Of a DNA stretch of 60,000 nucleotides, positions 9,926-21,400 are shown one piece after another (positions within the stretch are counted from its first letter, which is position 1; each line of letters starts with the position of its first letter). Origin of the DNA: Strigamia acuminata. Its lineage: Eukaryota > Arthropoda > Chilopoda > Geophilomorpha > Linotaeniidae. A model generated the notes under the pieces. That model worked only from the letters and a program-made list of their open reading frames with translations. It ran no database searches and was not told the DNA's origin. The position numbers were made by a program, and so were the translations under genes. The stretch spans positions 64,001 to 124,000 of the forward strand of contig CASHSZ010000136.1 in the NCBI GenBank assembly GCA_949358305.1, given 5' to 3'.

Positions 9926-10133
9926 TGTACCGTGTACAGAACGTTTACCGAGTTCGATAACGATTCAACATCGATGTCGATGGAGAATTCTTTCAAAGAA
10001 TGTCATCCAGAGAACGACATGACGTCGATGTTCCACGTTGCCAAAGCTTTAATGACGATGCAAAATTTGTACCACGTTGCCAAAGCTTAAATGACGATGC
10101 AAAATTTGTACGGCGTCATAATCTGTCTATGAG
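9926..10133 (+). pseudogene. Unidentified protein-coding relic with an internal 39-bp duplication
   Basis: The frame reads VYRTFTEFDNDSTSMSMENS, then a segment ending FHVAKALMTMQNLY. The block from ccacgttgcc is duplicated in tandem with a 39-bp (13-codon) period at 10033 and 10072, and the second copy ends in an in-frame TAA. The acidic, serine-rich then helical composition resembles a real exon. I cannot name the family. It may belong to the same source gene as the exon-like segment just upstream. Confidence 0.4.
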
Positions 10134-10354
10134 AAAGGCAAATGTGCACAGGTAGAACGATAATTGGAATATTGAATATTCTCAATTTGATAACTGAAAA
10201 TAATATAATGTAATGATTTGTGATTGAATTAGTACATAACATAAGTATTTCCTGACAATGTGGTGATTTGTTTGCGTTGCAAACAGATTGTAATGAAGGT
10301 AATGATCGAATTATTAGTTATACTTTGTGTAAGTAAAAAAATTATTTTTTCAGG

Positions 10355-10560
10355 GTTAGGAATATTCAAATTGTGATGCCAAATTATACAATCGCTGTGC
10401 TTTGTTGTCGGTCCAAACATCGATGGCCCGGATCGTACTCTGTGTGCAAGGAAGTTGTTCAAGGCCCGCTTGATTCATCTCAGTTTGAACGGCCATTTCG
10501 GGGAAAATATTGCTTGGCTTTGATAAATGTGGACACTTCGTGGATTCAAATGGTACTGGA
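10355..10560 (+). pseudogene. Exon-like fragment, unidentified
   Basis: An acceptor-like ttttttcag precedes it and a donor-like GTACTG follows. Two frames are open for some distance. One gives a 72-codon frame starting at 10373. Another contains VGPNIDGPDRTLCARKLFKA and continues with RLIHLSLNGHFGEN. The second looks more protein-like but stops at tandem TGA/TAA-type codons. I cannot assign a family. Confidence 0.35.
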
Positions 10561-10973
10561 CGTTCTTTTTTTAAATTTGTTGAATGTTTGATGAAATTTG
10601 TAAAAACACGTACTCGTATATATTTTTACAAAAATATTCTATGAAATGTTTATCAGTTTTAAGGACAATGGTCGGCTGTGTAAATATTCGTGACGTGCTC
10701 AGCTCTAGAAGTTAATGAGTTTTTAACTGCCATATTGGGTAATTTTATTTAATGTGTATTCAAAATTACATAATTTAATTTTTTTTTAATTTTACAGATT
10801 TTAAATTGATAAAAAAATTCGCAAATGTATCGGATGTTATATGTTTACCAGAGCAATCCGACTTTTGGAAAGATATGAAATCTGTTCGGCATTGTAAACA
10901 CGTTTTTAATCATTTTAATTATTTAGATATAGGATATATTTGATAATTACAGCGTTATTTGCCTCATACTTGG

Positions 10974-11697
10974 AGTTATTATTCTACTTGCCACCACTTA
11001 CGATATTTGTTTGAAGTACCATAAAATAATATACGCAAGACATGCATCAAACGCAAACTCTTGACAAGAAATAATAATTGCTACAAAGTAGAAAGATAAC
11101 TCTAAAAATATTAAATAGTTGTGATGAATTAATCGTTTATTTACTTTTAAAGTGGACGTTTGGAGTATAACGACGACTCGAAGGAAATTCAAGAACAAGA
11201 AGACGGAGAAGTTATTTGGCAGAAAAATATTTTTACATTTTTATTATTCACTTACAATAAGCAGAAATCAAAGTTGCGCTGCTTGGATTGAACGATATTC
11301 TGGATTATTTTAGCTCAATCATTTGTCTGTCTCCGGTGCATTACTTGCAGGTGTGAAACTAGTATTTCCCTATACCTCTGGTACGGTGATTGAACTGATG
11401 GATTTTATAGGAAAAAACATCGATTGCCCATTATATCATTATATATAGACCATCTAAATACATGGTAATGGATTTATTTTTTTAATTTTAGAATTATTGA
11501 TGACAAATTTTTTAATTTAATTTTTCAGTGTTTACAACAAAGTTGGTATTTGGCTAACGATATGCAGTTTTATAATTTGAGTCCTGTGATCATGATTTTG
11601 ATTTCACGGTATGTAATTGTCATAATTGAGTGTGTATTGGATTTTAAATAAAATTTTCCATTTGGTTTAGCCGTCTCAGGAATATTTATTTTGATAT
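10974..11697 (+). repeat. Duplicated segment copy 1, carrying NRF-6-like acyltransferase exons
   Basis: The segment matches 27534-28225 in the same orientation over almost its whole length, introns included. Copy 1 has an extra block near 11277-11318 absent from copy 2. Copy 1 ends in atcattatttgacg where copy 2 diverges. Homology extends through intron and exon alike, so this is a DNA-level duplication rather than retroposition. Confidence 0.85.
11529..11608 (+). pseudogene. NRF-6/acyltransferase-3 family exon relic, copy 1
   Basis: An 80-nt exon is framed by tttttcag and gtatgt and encodes CLQQSWYLANDMQF followed by YNLSPVIMILISR. The motif W-Y-L-x-N-D-M-Q-F is characteristic of nose-resistant-to-fluoxetine (NRF-6) type membrane acyltransferases of invertebrates. 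An upstream open piece (11314-11446, containing SVSGALLAGVKLVFPYTSGT) may be a preceding exon. The rest of this usually 600-800 residue multi-pass protein is missing nearby, so I call it a fragment. Confidence 0.6.
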
Positions 11698-12261
11698 CAT
11701 TATTTGACGATTTTAAGTTTTGTTTGTTGTCTCCCTTATCAGCTCGATCCCCCTTCCACGCTCCCCAAAACGCGGCTCTCGCATCCGCGTGGTTCTTTTT
11801 GAATGCTTCCTGGTCCGCTCAGTGCCGAATCCGCGCGGTATTTAATTAATTAAAAAAATTAAATTGTTTAAAATAATGTTTAATGTAGTTTCTAATCCGC
11901 GTTGTAATAGTTAGCATGGTGTGTTGAATTGTTGTTTTTATTGCATCATTGTTAAAAGTTTAAAGTTAAGTATAGAGCCTAGTGGTTATTGTTTAGGAAG
12001 GATCACCTTATTGTTAAAGTTGAATGCATTCCCAATATTATTATTTGTCAAATGTGAATGCATTTTCAAAATGTTTTCAAAATGTTTTCCGTATGGTCTT
12101 TGGAATGTTGTTATTATTATTATTTTTTCTCTCTCTTTTTTTCGCATCCATATTTTTGACATAAGAATTAAGTTTTTAGAAATTCGATGGGGGAAAATGT
12201 ACTAGGTTTTTATTAAATTATTAATTGTAAATATTGGTAATATTTTGCATTTGTTTTATAG
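11698..12261. other. AT-rich intergenic stretch
   Basis: No convincing gene. A short GC-rich island (11745-11840) contains repeated ccgcg-type words. The 94-codon frame at 11921-12205 has no recognisable motif. Confidence 0.5.
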
Positions 12262-13075
12262 GTTACCTGAAGTGTGCATTAGTTTTAACGGCGGGAAAGA
12301 CTGCACCGTTCTCTTGCACCTGGTTTATGTGGTAGCTCAGCGAAATCGTTTGTTGCAAGATCGGAAGCTGAGGATCCTTTACATTCGCGATAAATTGCCG
12401 TTTCCACAAGTCGAGCAATTCGTCCAACAGTCAACTATGTGTTACGACTTCGATCTGACGATTCTGACTGGATTGGTTAAAGATGCGTTGAAACAGATGA
12501 AAACGTGTCATTCTGACACCACTGTAGGGAACCGCATTCTGGTTAATTAGATTATATTTATAATTTTATTCTCAGATGTTAATATTGTTAAACATGATTT
12601 TTATTCTTGCATCTAATACATTGCCGTTCCAAGACACTGATTCTAATTAGCCTAAATTTGTTCGTGTGTCACCTATATTAAATTGGCAGTACGATGACGT
12701 GGTTATTCGGATACTGTACTCACCATACTGTGAATTATATGATAAAGGGCAAAATGAAAATGATATTTTTTTTTAACCTCAAAAATATTATTTTTTTCCT
12801 CTTAAAATACAATTTCCGCTTTTAAAAATCAATTTCTGCTTTTAAAAATCAACTTTTGCTTTTAAAAAATCAATTTTTGCTTTTAAAAAATCAATTTTTG
12901 CTTTTAAAAAATCAATTTCTGCTGTTAAAAAACAATTTGTACTTACAAATATTTTTTTTTACTCTTAGTTACACATCAATTGGGCATATGGATGATACTG
13001 TACATAATCCGAGGTTACAATACCAACCAGCCTACGAGTTACTGTAAGTAGCTGAAGAACGGCGAGATGGATTAT
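12262..13075 (+). pseudogene. FAD synthase (FLAD1-type) pseudogene
   Basis: FAD synthase adenylates FMN to FAD using a PAPS-reductase-like domain. Exon 12262-12523 (acceptor ttttatag) encodes CISFNGGKDCTVLLHLV, the nucleotide-binding loop of the family, followed by the conserved DKLPFPQVEQF region. A second piece (about 12618-12750) reads [15 protein letters not shown] and then [10 protein letters not shown], corresponding to the family's RVNPILDW...PYCxLYDxG region. It contains an in-frame TAG where the family has tryptophan. A third piece (about 12967-13075) gives YTSIGHMDDTVHNPRLQYQP and AYELL, then TAA, then an AEER-like tail in the same frame. The segment carrying the family's GTRRxDP motif is not found. 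Two stops and a missing core show it is dead. Introns are retained, so it arose by DNA duplication. Confidence 0.85.
12800..12940. repeat. Short tandem repeat in a FAD synthase pseudogene intron
   Basis: Five to six imperfect copies of a 21-23 bp unit of the form tcaatttttgcttttaaaaa lie between the second and third coding pieces. Confidence 0.8.
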
Positions 13076-13466
13076 CTTGATAAAAACATTTCTAGGTGAT
13101 GAATTTGTCTTTTAAAAAAATGTAATAAATTATATAGAAATAAATGAACTTAATTTGATCCAAAAACGAGTTATTTTAATCAAATTAAACAAAAACAAAC
13201 TATTTTAAATGTTGTTTAAACAATTTAAAAGAATTGTACATTAAAAGGTTGAAATATGTCTCGAGCACTTGTTGCCACCCCTTGATGATCGTGGCAGAAC
13301 GAACAATCGCAAACGTTCTTGAACGATTCGTATCGATCGGTTCGTTCCATCGGACCCTTTATTTGGCAGCGGACGAGGAGTTTCTTAAAAACAAGTTTCG
13401 AAAAATTCAATTATTTATTTTTTTTATTAATGAAATCAATTATATTTTAATTCATTCATTTTGTAG

Positions 13467-13552
13467 ATCTGGCATTTGGACAATAAATCACGAATTTTGG
13501 TATGTGCGCCGTCAAATAGCGCTTGCGATACGGTAACTGAACGAATTGGTAT
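13467..13552 (+). pseudogene. SF1 RNA helicase (MOV10/UPF1-like) fragment
   Basis: After an acceptor-like ttttgtag, the frame reads IWHLDNKSRILVCAPSNSAC followed by DTVTERI. R-I-L-V-C-A-P-S-N-S-A is the Ia motif of superfamily 1B helicases such as MOV10/Armitage and UPF1. The preceding Walker A loop (GPPGTGKT) and all later helicase motifs are absent nearby, so only one exon-sized piece is present. The region just upstream (13225-13440) is open in several frames but not recognisable. Confidence 0.6.
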
Positions 13553-14309
13553 TTTTATTTATTTATTTATTTATTTATTTTCATAAATTCATCTAAACCT
13601 AAAAAAAATTCAATCCGTTTACTTAAGAAAGCCACCACCACCAGAGCGCGCGCTCGATCTTTTTCCCATCCCAACACGGACAAGCAGTTAGTATCCATGC
13701 GTATCCATGCGTATCAATTTGTTATGCATCTCCGTTGGTTTATTTCAGATCTTTCCATCCAAAATGCACGAAACTTCGCAGCGAGCGCGAATTTGGACAA
13801 AGACAAAGACGGGCAATCGCGGATCACAACAGCCGTCGTTCGAGATCAAAGCGCACACGGCGAAAATTCCGTAGATTTAGATTCGCAACACATCACTTTA
13901 ACACTTCTTCTCCATCCTAATTTGCCCAAATTTTGATCTAACGACCACCCAACGGTCTAAAACATCGCCAAAACGTGTAAGAGGGTCTTAGGTAAGCATT
14001 GGATGACGGGGACGCGTTTAATTGAAAAAAAGTTAGCTTTTTTTCGGGTTTAGGCAGTTAGGGTTAGGGTTTTCTGGTCGGTGTACATGTGGCAGCTCTT
14101 GTTGTTTCTGACGCCATAACTGTTGTTGTCGGTAAGTTGGAAATTGCGAGCGAAGTTTGTTCGATGTTAGATGCGAGTTTATCTTCACTTAGTACTGGGT
14201 TTTGTTTGCTCGATGTTTGCTTTATTATTTTTTGCGAACAATCGACGTGTTTTTAATAGGTAGTTTTGATTTTTTTCTAGGCCGGATTAAACTACGACAC
14301 AGTTGTGAA
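13553..14309. other. Stretch without a recognised gene
   Basis: It holds an (ATTT)n microsatellite at 13554-13581, a short GC-rich exon-like region (13620-13940; acceptor-like tttcag at 13743-13748) with no recognisable protein, and one telomere-like doublet ttagggttaggg near 14058, too short to be a telomere. Confidence 0.45.
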
Positions 14310-14541
14310 ATGTGACAAGTTATTCCTGCGATGAAACGATTCAACTACAGAAAGTAGAACTATTCAAGAACACGAGGAAAGGCAGCAACATCGCCGCACA
14401 GGCCACAGGAATCACCATATGCAAAGTGAGTCGCCCATTTTGGTTTGCTATTTAATTTGATTTAATGGGATTTGTTTTGCAGAAAGCTCTGGTGAAAGGC
14501 ATCACTGATGTGCGAGTCAAGGTCCGAGGATTGGTACCTGG
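14310..14541 (+). pseudogene. Mitochondrial ribosomal protein uS11m (MRPS11) fragment
   Basis: Two pieces joined by a GT-AG intron (14426-14482) encode LFKNTRKGSNIAAQATGI and then KGITDVRVKVRGLVPG. These match the uS11 family signature of the form FxNxxKGxxIAAQ followed by G(V/I)xxxRVxVKGLGPG. uS11m is a protein of the mitochondrial small ribosomal subunit. The C-terminal half (normally including GLxxISITDxTPIPHNGCRP) is absent. The sequence passes almost directly into an importin-11 fragment, so it is a truncated relic in a mosaic. Confidence 0.65.
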
Positions 14542-14578
14542 TACCTGTTGTGTTTATTAATAATTTCCACATACCGGC

Positions 14579-15292
14579 ATGGCATTTAACAGCGCGATAT
14601 CGGAAGAAGGGAAAATGAATTTGATGAAGCTTCACTTGCAAAAGTTTAACGAACCAGTCAGCCAAATCGCCACGCAGCTTGCCGTTTTGATCTCTAAACT
14701 CGCGAGATTCGATTGCCCAAACGACTCGCAGGAGATCGGCGCATTTTTCAAGAATTTACAGGAAGTATTTTAAATTTTATATTAAATCTTTATAACACGT
14801 ACACAGAGAATTTCCTCGGCGCCGCCGATTCGATCGCGAGTTTGGAAAAGGAATTTCTCGCTTTGAAAATCGCCTGTAAATTGGTTGTTCACGGCTAGCC
14901 GCACAAGGTTGAAGAAGCTGTGGCTTTTATTAATTCCGTTTTTGTTCGGGTTAAAAACTATTCTCAATTGCCGTAAGTTCGTTATTAATCGCCTTTTTTT
15001 CGTGGGTTTTATAATTTTATTCACTTTTAGATTTGTTATTCAAGGCAAACGATTTACTCAGGGAACGATGTGAAAAATATATAATTTTTTTAACCAGTGG
15101 TAAATTTCGCCTTGTTTTGAACTTTTTTCGTGTTGAATTAATAATTTATCGGATAATATAGCTGATGGACGTATTGGAGAACCACCCATTTTCATACGTG
15201 CCATTCATTAAGTCGTCGCTGGAGTTGTATGTCAATTGTCTCTTCACCAACGAAGGCAAAATTAAACTGTTTGAGCGATTTAAACAATTTGA
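14579..15292 (+). pseudogene. Importin-11 (IPO11) pseudogene, copy 1
   Basis: Importin-11 is a HEAT-repeat nuclear import receptor of about 975 residues. Three N-terminal regions are recognisable in order: FNEPVSQIATQLAVLISKLA then RFDCPND (14646-14720); LALKIACKLVVHG, an in-frame TAG, then PHKVEEAVAF (14857-14934); and ENHPFSYVPFIKSSLELYVN followed by CLFTNEGK (15177-15260). Between them exon joins fall out of frame. From 14781 onward the sequence is duplicated in inverted orientation at 33301-33815. The shared TAG indicates that the ancestor of both copies was already disabled, unless it lies in an unrecognised intron. Confidence 0.8.
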
Positions 15293-15429
15293 ATTTTTTA
15301 TTTTATTTTTTACAAATTAATTTTATTTAAAAAAAATTTAAAAAAAATAGTAAGCATTTGGATATTTTGTTGTAATAATTGAAGTGTTTTGATCCAAATA
15401 AATATTGACTGAAATTTGAAAATGACGTG

Positions 15430-15730
15430 ACTTTTTTGGGTCGGGGCTTTGCCAGCGTCGAAATTTGCCAGCTTCTCGTGCTGTAGCGTCTGTTTATTAT
15501 TATTATTATTATTATTTTTAATAATGGTTTGCCAGCTTCAGATGTCGCCAGCGTCTATTGTTGCCAGCGTCAATTGGTTTTAGCGTACAATAAATTAAAT
15601 AATTAAAAATAATAAGTAATAAAAAAATAAGTTTTATTTATGTATTTAGTTTTATTTGATTTTAGCCAGCGTTTTAAACTTCAGCGTTTATTTAAATTCA
15701 GGTGAATTCAACGGGTTGCCAGCGATGGAA
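15430..15730. repeat. Cluster of TGCCAGC(G) words
   Basis: TGCCAGC or close variants (gccagcgt, gccagctt, cgccagcg) occur at least seven times between 15450 and 15725, interspersed with a (TTA)n run at 15495-15516. The spacing is irregular, so this is not a simple tandem repeat. It may be a degenerate minisatellite. Confidence 0.5.
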
Positions 15731-15780
15731 ATTAAAAACAAATGAAATCGCTAGCCCACATAAAAGCTGTAGTCATACCA

Positions 15781-15887
15781 GAATTTCAGATTGTGGGGAT
15801 TTCTGCAGCGGTACAGGTACAGATACACAGTACTTTTCGTACCATACCACTTTACTTTACTTCAAAAAGAACCACAATCTGAAATTC
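15781..15887. repeat. Inverted repeat with 16-bp arms
   Basis: GAATTTCAGATTGTGG at 15781-15796 is inverted as CCACAATCTGAAATTC at 15872-15887, with about 75 bp between. This could be a small MITE or a hairpin-forming relic. Confidence 0.75.
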
Positions 15888-16744
15888 ACGAATGACTAGT
15901 GCAATCAAACCTGGTGAATTGGGACACAATTTGATTAAAATCGCAAATGTCTCGAGAACGTTGTTTCTACAAAAAAGACATTTATAATATTAATAATGAA
16001 CATGTCAACTCGGCTTTAATTTTAATTAAAATATTAAGAAATTTTTCTTTGAAGTGAGAAATGAGGATAGTCGAATCAAGGTCATGATGAAACAGATCGG
16101 CAGCTGGCGCTACTGGCGAGAAATTCAAACATTAATTTGATAAACAGAGCATGGAGGAGAAGCCACAGAAGATAAACGGAAAAGAGGAAAATAAAAGTAG
16201 TTTAATGTGAATCGATGAAAAAAAATATTAAAAATATTAATGAAAAAACAAATTTGCAAAAAAAATTAAATATCCGAGTTTTTCTTTTGTTCAAAAACCT
16301 CAGGGTTATATATGCAAATATATATTTGGCTAGAAACTACACGAGAGCACGTCTGTAGTTTGTTTGCTTTTAATTTGGTTAGGCCTAGCTTTTTCCAACT
16401 GATTCAGTTCTCCATTCGACTCGTGTAGCCATCTAATCTGCATACGAACTGGACGCCAGTAAGGCGGTGTCGCCAGCTACAATAAGATTGACCACAGCGA
16501 AACTCCCATTCCTTTCCTTTGACTCTACCTGAACCACTAGGTTGACACTAAAACTATTGTTGCCTTCATACAGGCAGTCATGTTGGTGAACAAAGTTGTG
16601 ATGTCGTATGTCATGTGATATCTAATTACTTAGGTTCCAGAGTAATGTTTGAACAGAATAATCACCAAGTAAATATTACAATTGACCTTTTTACTCAAAA
16701 GTGAAAGAATGATGCTTTTATATACAGTAAATCACTGGGAATGA
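15888..16744. other. AT-rich intergenic stretch
   Basis: No open frame or RNA gene that I can support. Some sequence at 16330-16600 is less AT-rich and may be an eroded 5' extension of the LINE that follows. Confidence 0.4.
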
Positions 16745-17610
16745 CCTCCTTGTCCCCATTCGGACTCTCTTCACTGCCGATCTGTCGACCTTATCCAACT
16801 GGTACACAGCTCATGATATGAGTTTGAACCAGGAAAAGACTGGTTTCATGACTTTCAGCAAACCGTCGCGGGGTGTGACCCCGTACCCAGTTGACAGCAT
16901 GGTCGTCCTTGGTCTTACCCTCGACCCTCACCTGACTTTTGCCCCCCACATCCGGAATATAACCCGATTTCTAACCCGCTCAGCCTTTATAGTGAAGCAT
17001 TTGAGGAGTGTCCTATCCCGCTCTGAAATGCTCTCCTACATTCGGTCTAAGATCTACCCTTCTGTCATCTATGCATCTCAGTTCTGGAATTCTACTCCCA
17101 ACCGTTTTAAATTCCAAGTTACCACTGCTTATAACTTAGTACTTCGCACTGCCTTCAAATTGCCTGGCATGACTCATATCACCCCTTATTACAATAAGCT
17201 AAACATTATGACGCTGGCTAACCTCCTTCTCCTAAATGACCTCACTTCTCTGGCTGACGTCATTCGGAACCCAGATCATCCCGCTCGGGCCATCGTCAAA
17301 TTCTATCACTCTGACACTGAGACTCGCTCTACTCGTCGACACAAGTTTGAAGTGAATACCAACCTTTCATCATATCTCGCAAATTCGTATCCCTACCGAT
17401 GCCTCTCGGATTGGAATGATCTCCCCACGGACATCCGTTCATCAGTGCTCGAATGCTCAGCCTCGCGCTGCCAACACCATTGTAAACATATGCATAAACG
17501 TTTGCGTACGCACCTTCTTAAAGTTCAGAAGAATATATAATCGTATTGTCTTTAACTTGTATTTTACTCCATGGGAGTGTTGAAATAAATAATAATAATA
17601 ATAATAATAA
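16745..17610 (+). mobile_element. 5'-truncated non-LTR retrotransposon (LINE, CR1/jockey-like)
   Basis: The open frame from about 16755 to 17540 encodes the C-terminal part of a LINE reverse transcriptase: ADLSTLSNWYTAHDM, then LNQEKTGFMTF, VVLGLTLDPHLTFAPHI, and a long thumb/connection region through LVLRTAFKLPG and PYRCLSDWNDLPTDI. The catalytic FADD-type motif lies upstream and is missing, so the copy is truncated and dead. The element ends in a (TAA)n tail (17586-17609), typical of CR1-related LINEs. A target duplication was not found. Confidence 0.85.
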
Positions 17611-17659
17611 AAAATCCTGTGTGTTGTGACTGTTTGTAACAATGTGAAAGAGCGTTGCA

Positions 17660-17719
17660 TTTAAATAATGAAAGTATTCACTGTTTAAATAATAACAGTG
17701 AATACTTTCATTATTTAAA
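17660..17719. repeat. Perfect 26-bp inverted repeat (hairpin)
   Basis: The arm at 17660-17685 (starting tttaaataatgaaagt) is matched exactly by its complement at 17694-17719, with an 8-bp loop between. It lies just after the LINE tail. The arms are too perfect for chance and could form a cruciform or a small-RNA precursor-like hairpin. Confidence 0.9.
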
Positions 17720-18494
17720 AAATTAAACAATTGTGAGGGACACACTTTTGCGTTAATTTTTCTATCTTTAAACGTCTGTGATTATTTGTGACATTTTTAA
17801 TGTAGGTTTTTTGTTGTTCCTATTTTTTGTAAGAAATAAATTTCTAATGTTCTTATAATTAAGTCATGATCACATGAATTTATACACTGACATCAAAAAT
17901 GACAGAAAAACTTTAAAAGGTGACAAACAGATTAAATGTTTTCTGATAAAATCTTATTATAATTATTATTTGATTAAACATTATCTTTGGATTTCAATAG
18001 TTTTCCAATTGATGGCAAAAGTTGCCCCAAGCAGGTGTGAAATTGGTCAGCTGAATTAAATTTTTTTTTAAAAATGTAATAACTATAATTTTTTTTACAC
18101 TTGCCATTGTTTAGCACATACAAATATACACCATCCATTAAATTTTCATAACAATACGATTATTCCTATGATTGTTATTGGAATCTACAACAAAAAGTGG
18201 CACAAAGTCACCCCGCTTTACGGTATCTTTAATCTATACAAAAAAATAAGACCGATATTTTAAACCACAGCTTTTCTAATTTCAGCAAATGCTCATCACG
18301 TGAAAACAAGAACACGTGCAGGACCTTGGCCCTGGATTTCATTGAATTCTTATCAGGCGATCGTTTCATTCAAGTTTACTATTCCTATTCAGATATTATG
18401 TTCAAGTATGTCAAAGTCAAAGTTTGTGTCAAAGATCAGAACAAAAATTTCTTTAAATAGCAACAAATAGCAACAAAATTATCATTGCTTTACG
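17720..18494. other. Upstream region of the peroxidase gene
   Basis: AT-rich with no recognised gene. An acceptor-like tttcag near 18286 and CACGTG words near 18298 and 18313 suggest a 5' untranslated exon or regulatory sequence, but nothing decisive is visible. A duplicated caacaaatag/caacaaaatt motif directly precedes the start codon region. Confidence 0.35.
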
Positions 18495-21400
18495 ATGTGC
18501 CGCATCATCGTCTGTCTTTTCGCCGCAGTATATTTTTCACGGGTGACACTGGCACCCTATGTTGGTCTCCCGTCGTCATATCACGATCCCCCCCCTGTTA
18601 CTTATCTCCCTCTCCCATCCGGTTATGCCCCCCAAAAATATCACATATTTCTAAATGATGGGTATTATATTTCTAACACAGCAGTACCTAATTCATTTGA
18701 GCGGGTGCGACCAGGGAGCAAACTTATATACTTTCCCAGACCTCCTGAATCGCCTCTTCACACCTCATCTGTACCTCAACCAATGGAACCACGCTTAATT
18801 TGTCATCCTGAAAAGCCACACATAATTGGTCATCCTGATAGGCAACATTTAACTGTTGATCAACCAAACACGCCGCCCGTCAGGCAACAAGATATTGACC
18901 TCAACCACGCTAATGAAACGGTAGAAGCATTTCCAGAACTGAGACATCCTATTTCTCACCACTGTGAGAACAGTGGAAAGACAAGATTGTGCCAAAAAAG
19001 AAGTTCATGTTTCTACACATATCCACTCTACACAATAGTAAACGAAAATTCAACGTGCACTTTGCCTTTTGGAGACACTGGTGTGTGCTGTCCCACAGAA
19101 GATTTTAGTTGGGCCATTTCTAGATATCCAATTAATAATTATTATGAAGGTAAGCTAAATTTCATTTATTTATTTGTCCTGTATGAATGCTAAATACTGT
19201 ATATATTTTAGGCGTGTCCGTCAAGGACACGAGGGACCCCAAGATATATTTTGATGCGCTCTTCCTGGCGCAGTTCGAAGTTGATGAATTTGAAAAAGAA
19301 CTGGAGAAAATAGAAGTAAATTCTACCTCTACGCCTGGGAATTTGAATCAGGATAGATCAAGGACAACAGCAGCAGCTGCGTTGGCGGCTCACCAAGGCA
19401 TGATTCTGCGTTCTGCCTCAAAAATACTAAGCAAAAGGTAGTGTTCTAAAATACCTGTTTTCGTTCTTACTTATGTTTTTGTTCTTATGTCGTCCGGTTG
19501 TTGTTTTCTAGCAAAAATGCTCCGAACATGTTCAGAGCATTTTTGCTGATATATCTGGGGATTTTATTTGCTGATCCCTTTTTGCTTGGGATCCTGCAAG
19601 ACTTATCTTAGACCCTAATAACCTGGTGTTTTAATTTTGATTTTTTTATTATTTATTATAGTGAAGGAACGGACCTCCGATTAGTTTCTCTCCGAAATAC
19701 TCACTTGGAATCATCATGCCGAAATGTACCCGAGTGTACGCTTTCGCCGTACAGAAACATAGATGGTACTTGCAACAATTTGCAATACCCTTGTTTGGGG
19801 ATCCACAAACAGTGGTCTCCAAAGAATGGGGAGACCTGACTATGGAGATGGTAAGGTGTAGCAATTAACACACACACCCCAAACTTTATTTAAAACTTTT
19901 CTTTAAGGTATGGAGACTCCAAGGCTTGCGAAGTATGGCCGACCACTTCCAAGTGGAAAATTAATGGCTTTTAACGATATAAAGGATGTGAAAAAACCAC
20001 ATCCAAATGTAACTCACATGGTAATGTCTTTTGGTCAACTGCTAGCACATGATCTCAGCAGAATTGCTGTTTTTACAGGTTAAAACCATTTTATAAATTC
20101 TTTTCACTTCTAAACATATATATTATATTCTAGGACATGGGGATAAAACAATTTCTTGTTGTTTAAAAAACTTATTAGCTCCAACCAAGCTTCAACATCC
20201 AGCCTGTTATCCCATAATGCAACAACGCCACGATCCTAGTGAAGAACTATGTTCTGAGTTTGTAAGAGCCCTTCCTGCACAGCCAGATGATTGCAAATTA
20301 AGTAATATTTAAATGATTGATTGAAAATAATTCAGATCCTACTAACAATTTTATCTTCATAGGCAATAATCGAGATCCATTGAGTCAAGTCACTCACGCC
20401 TTGGACGGTTCATTTGTGTATGGCTCAGACAAAGCAACGTTGGACAGAATTAGATTACACAAAGATGGGTTATTAAGAACAACAACTATTCGCGGTGAAG
20501 ATATACTTCCAAATCAAAACAGTAGCATGTGCGAAGACCCGAAGATTGGGATATACTGCTTCTATAGTGGTAAATTGTACTACAGTCGAAACTCTTTGTA
20601 ACGAATCACAACATGACGAATTATCGATACAACGAATACCTAAAAAATAGCTGGTTTGGTTGGCCGACCATAGAACACCATTTTTCGATGTCACAAATTC
20701 CCTTTATAACAAATCGATTTTTTGTGTCCCTTGCGATTCTTTTCAGGTGTTTCGACTGTATAAGACAAAATCCGTGTCTAGTGTTACAGTTCGTGCCCGC
20801 ATCTTGATGGCAATAAGTAACAAACTTAGTTTGCAAGCAACGCATGACGTGTGATTGTACCTAAGCGATACCCTTGGAAAATTATCATTTCTCATATTGG
20901 TCACCACTGTTTATTTAATTTCCAGGCGATAACCGAGTCAATCAACATCCATCAATGTTAGGGCTTCATGCCATATTTCACAAGGAACACAACAGACTTG
21001 CTGGAGAGTTAAATAGAATAAACCCTCACTGGAAAGACGAAAATTTGTTTCAAGAAGCCAGAAAAATATTAATCGCTAAGATTCAACACATTACATTCAA
21101 TGAATACCTGCCTCTGTTCCTTGACTATGGAACAAGAATGAACCATGGCCTCCTTCTCAAATCTGAAGGTTACTTTTATAATTACGACCCACGTCTGAAA
21201 CCAAATGTGGGCTGTGCATTTCAAGCTGCCGCATTCAGAATAGGACACATTCGTGAACAGGTATTTTCAACAACATCCATTGTTAGGGTTAAAACATTAA
21301 AACACTTCTGACAAATTAGAATCCATTGGGATTTTTTGAGGATCGAGATACGTTCAAAGATACTCCTTTCAACCAACACCTCTTCTATGTAAAAGATAGT

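Noticed and set aside
10998-11198. 66-aa minus-strand ORF repeated at 27557-27757
   Set aside because: Conserved only because the whole DNA block is duplicated; the recognisable NRF-6-like exon is on the plus strand.
14050-14070. Telomere-like ttagggttaggg
   Set aside because: Only about two units; not an array and not at a chromosome end.
14782-15024. 80-aa minus-strand ORF opposite importin-11 copy 1, repeated as a 61-aa plus-strand ORF at 33629-33814
   Set aside because: It is the antisense shadow of the duplicated importin-11 exon. Protein similarity lies on the other strand.
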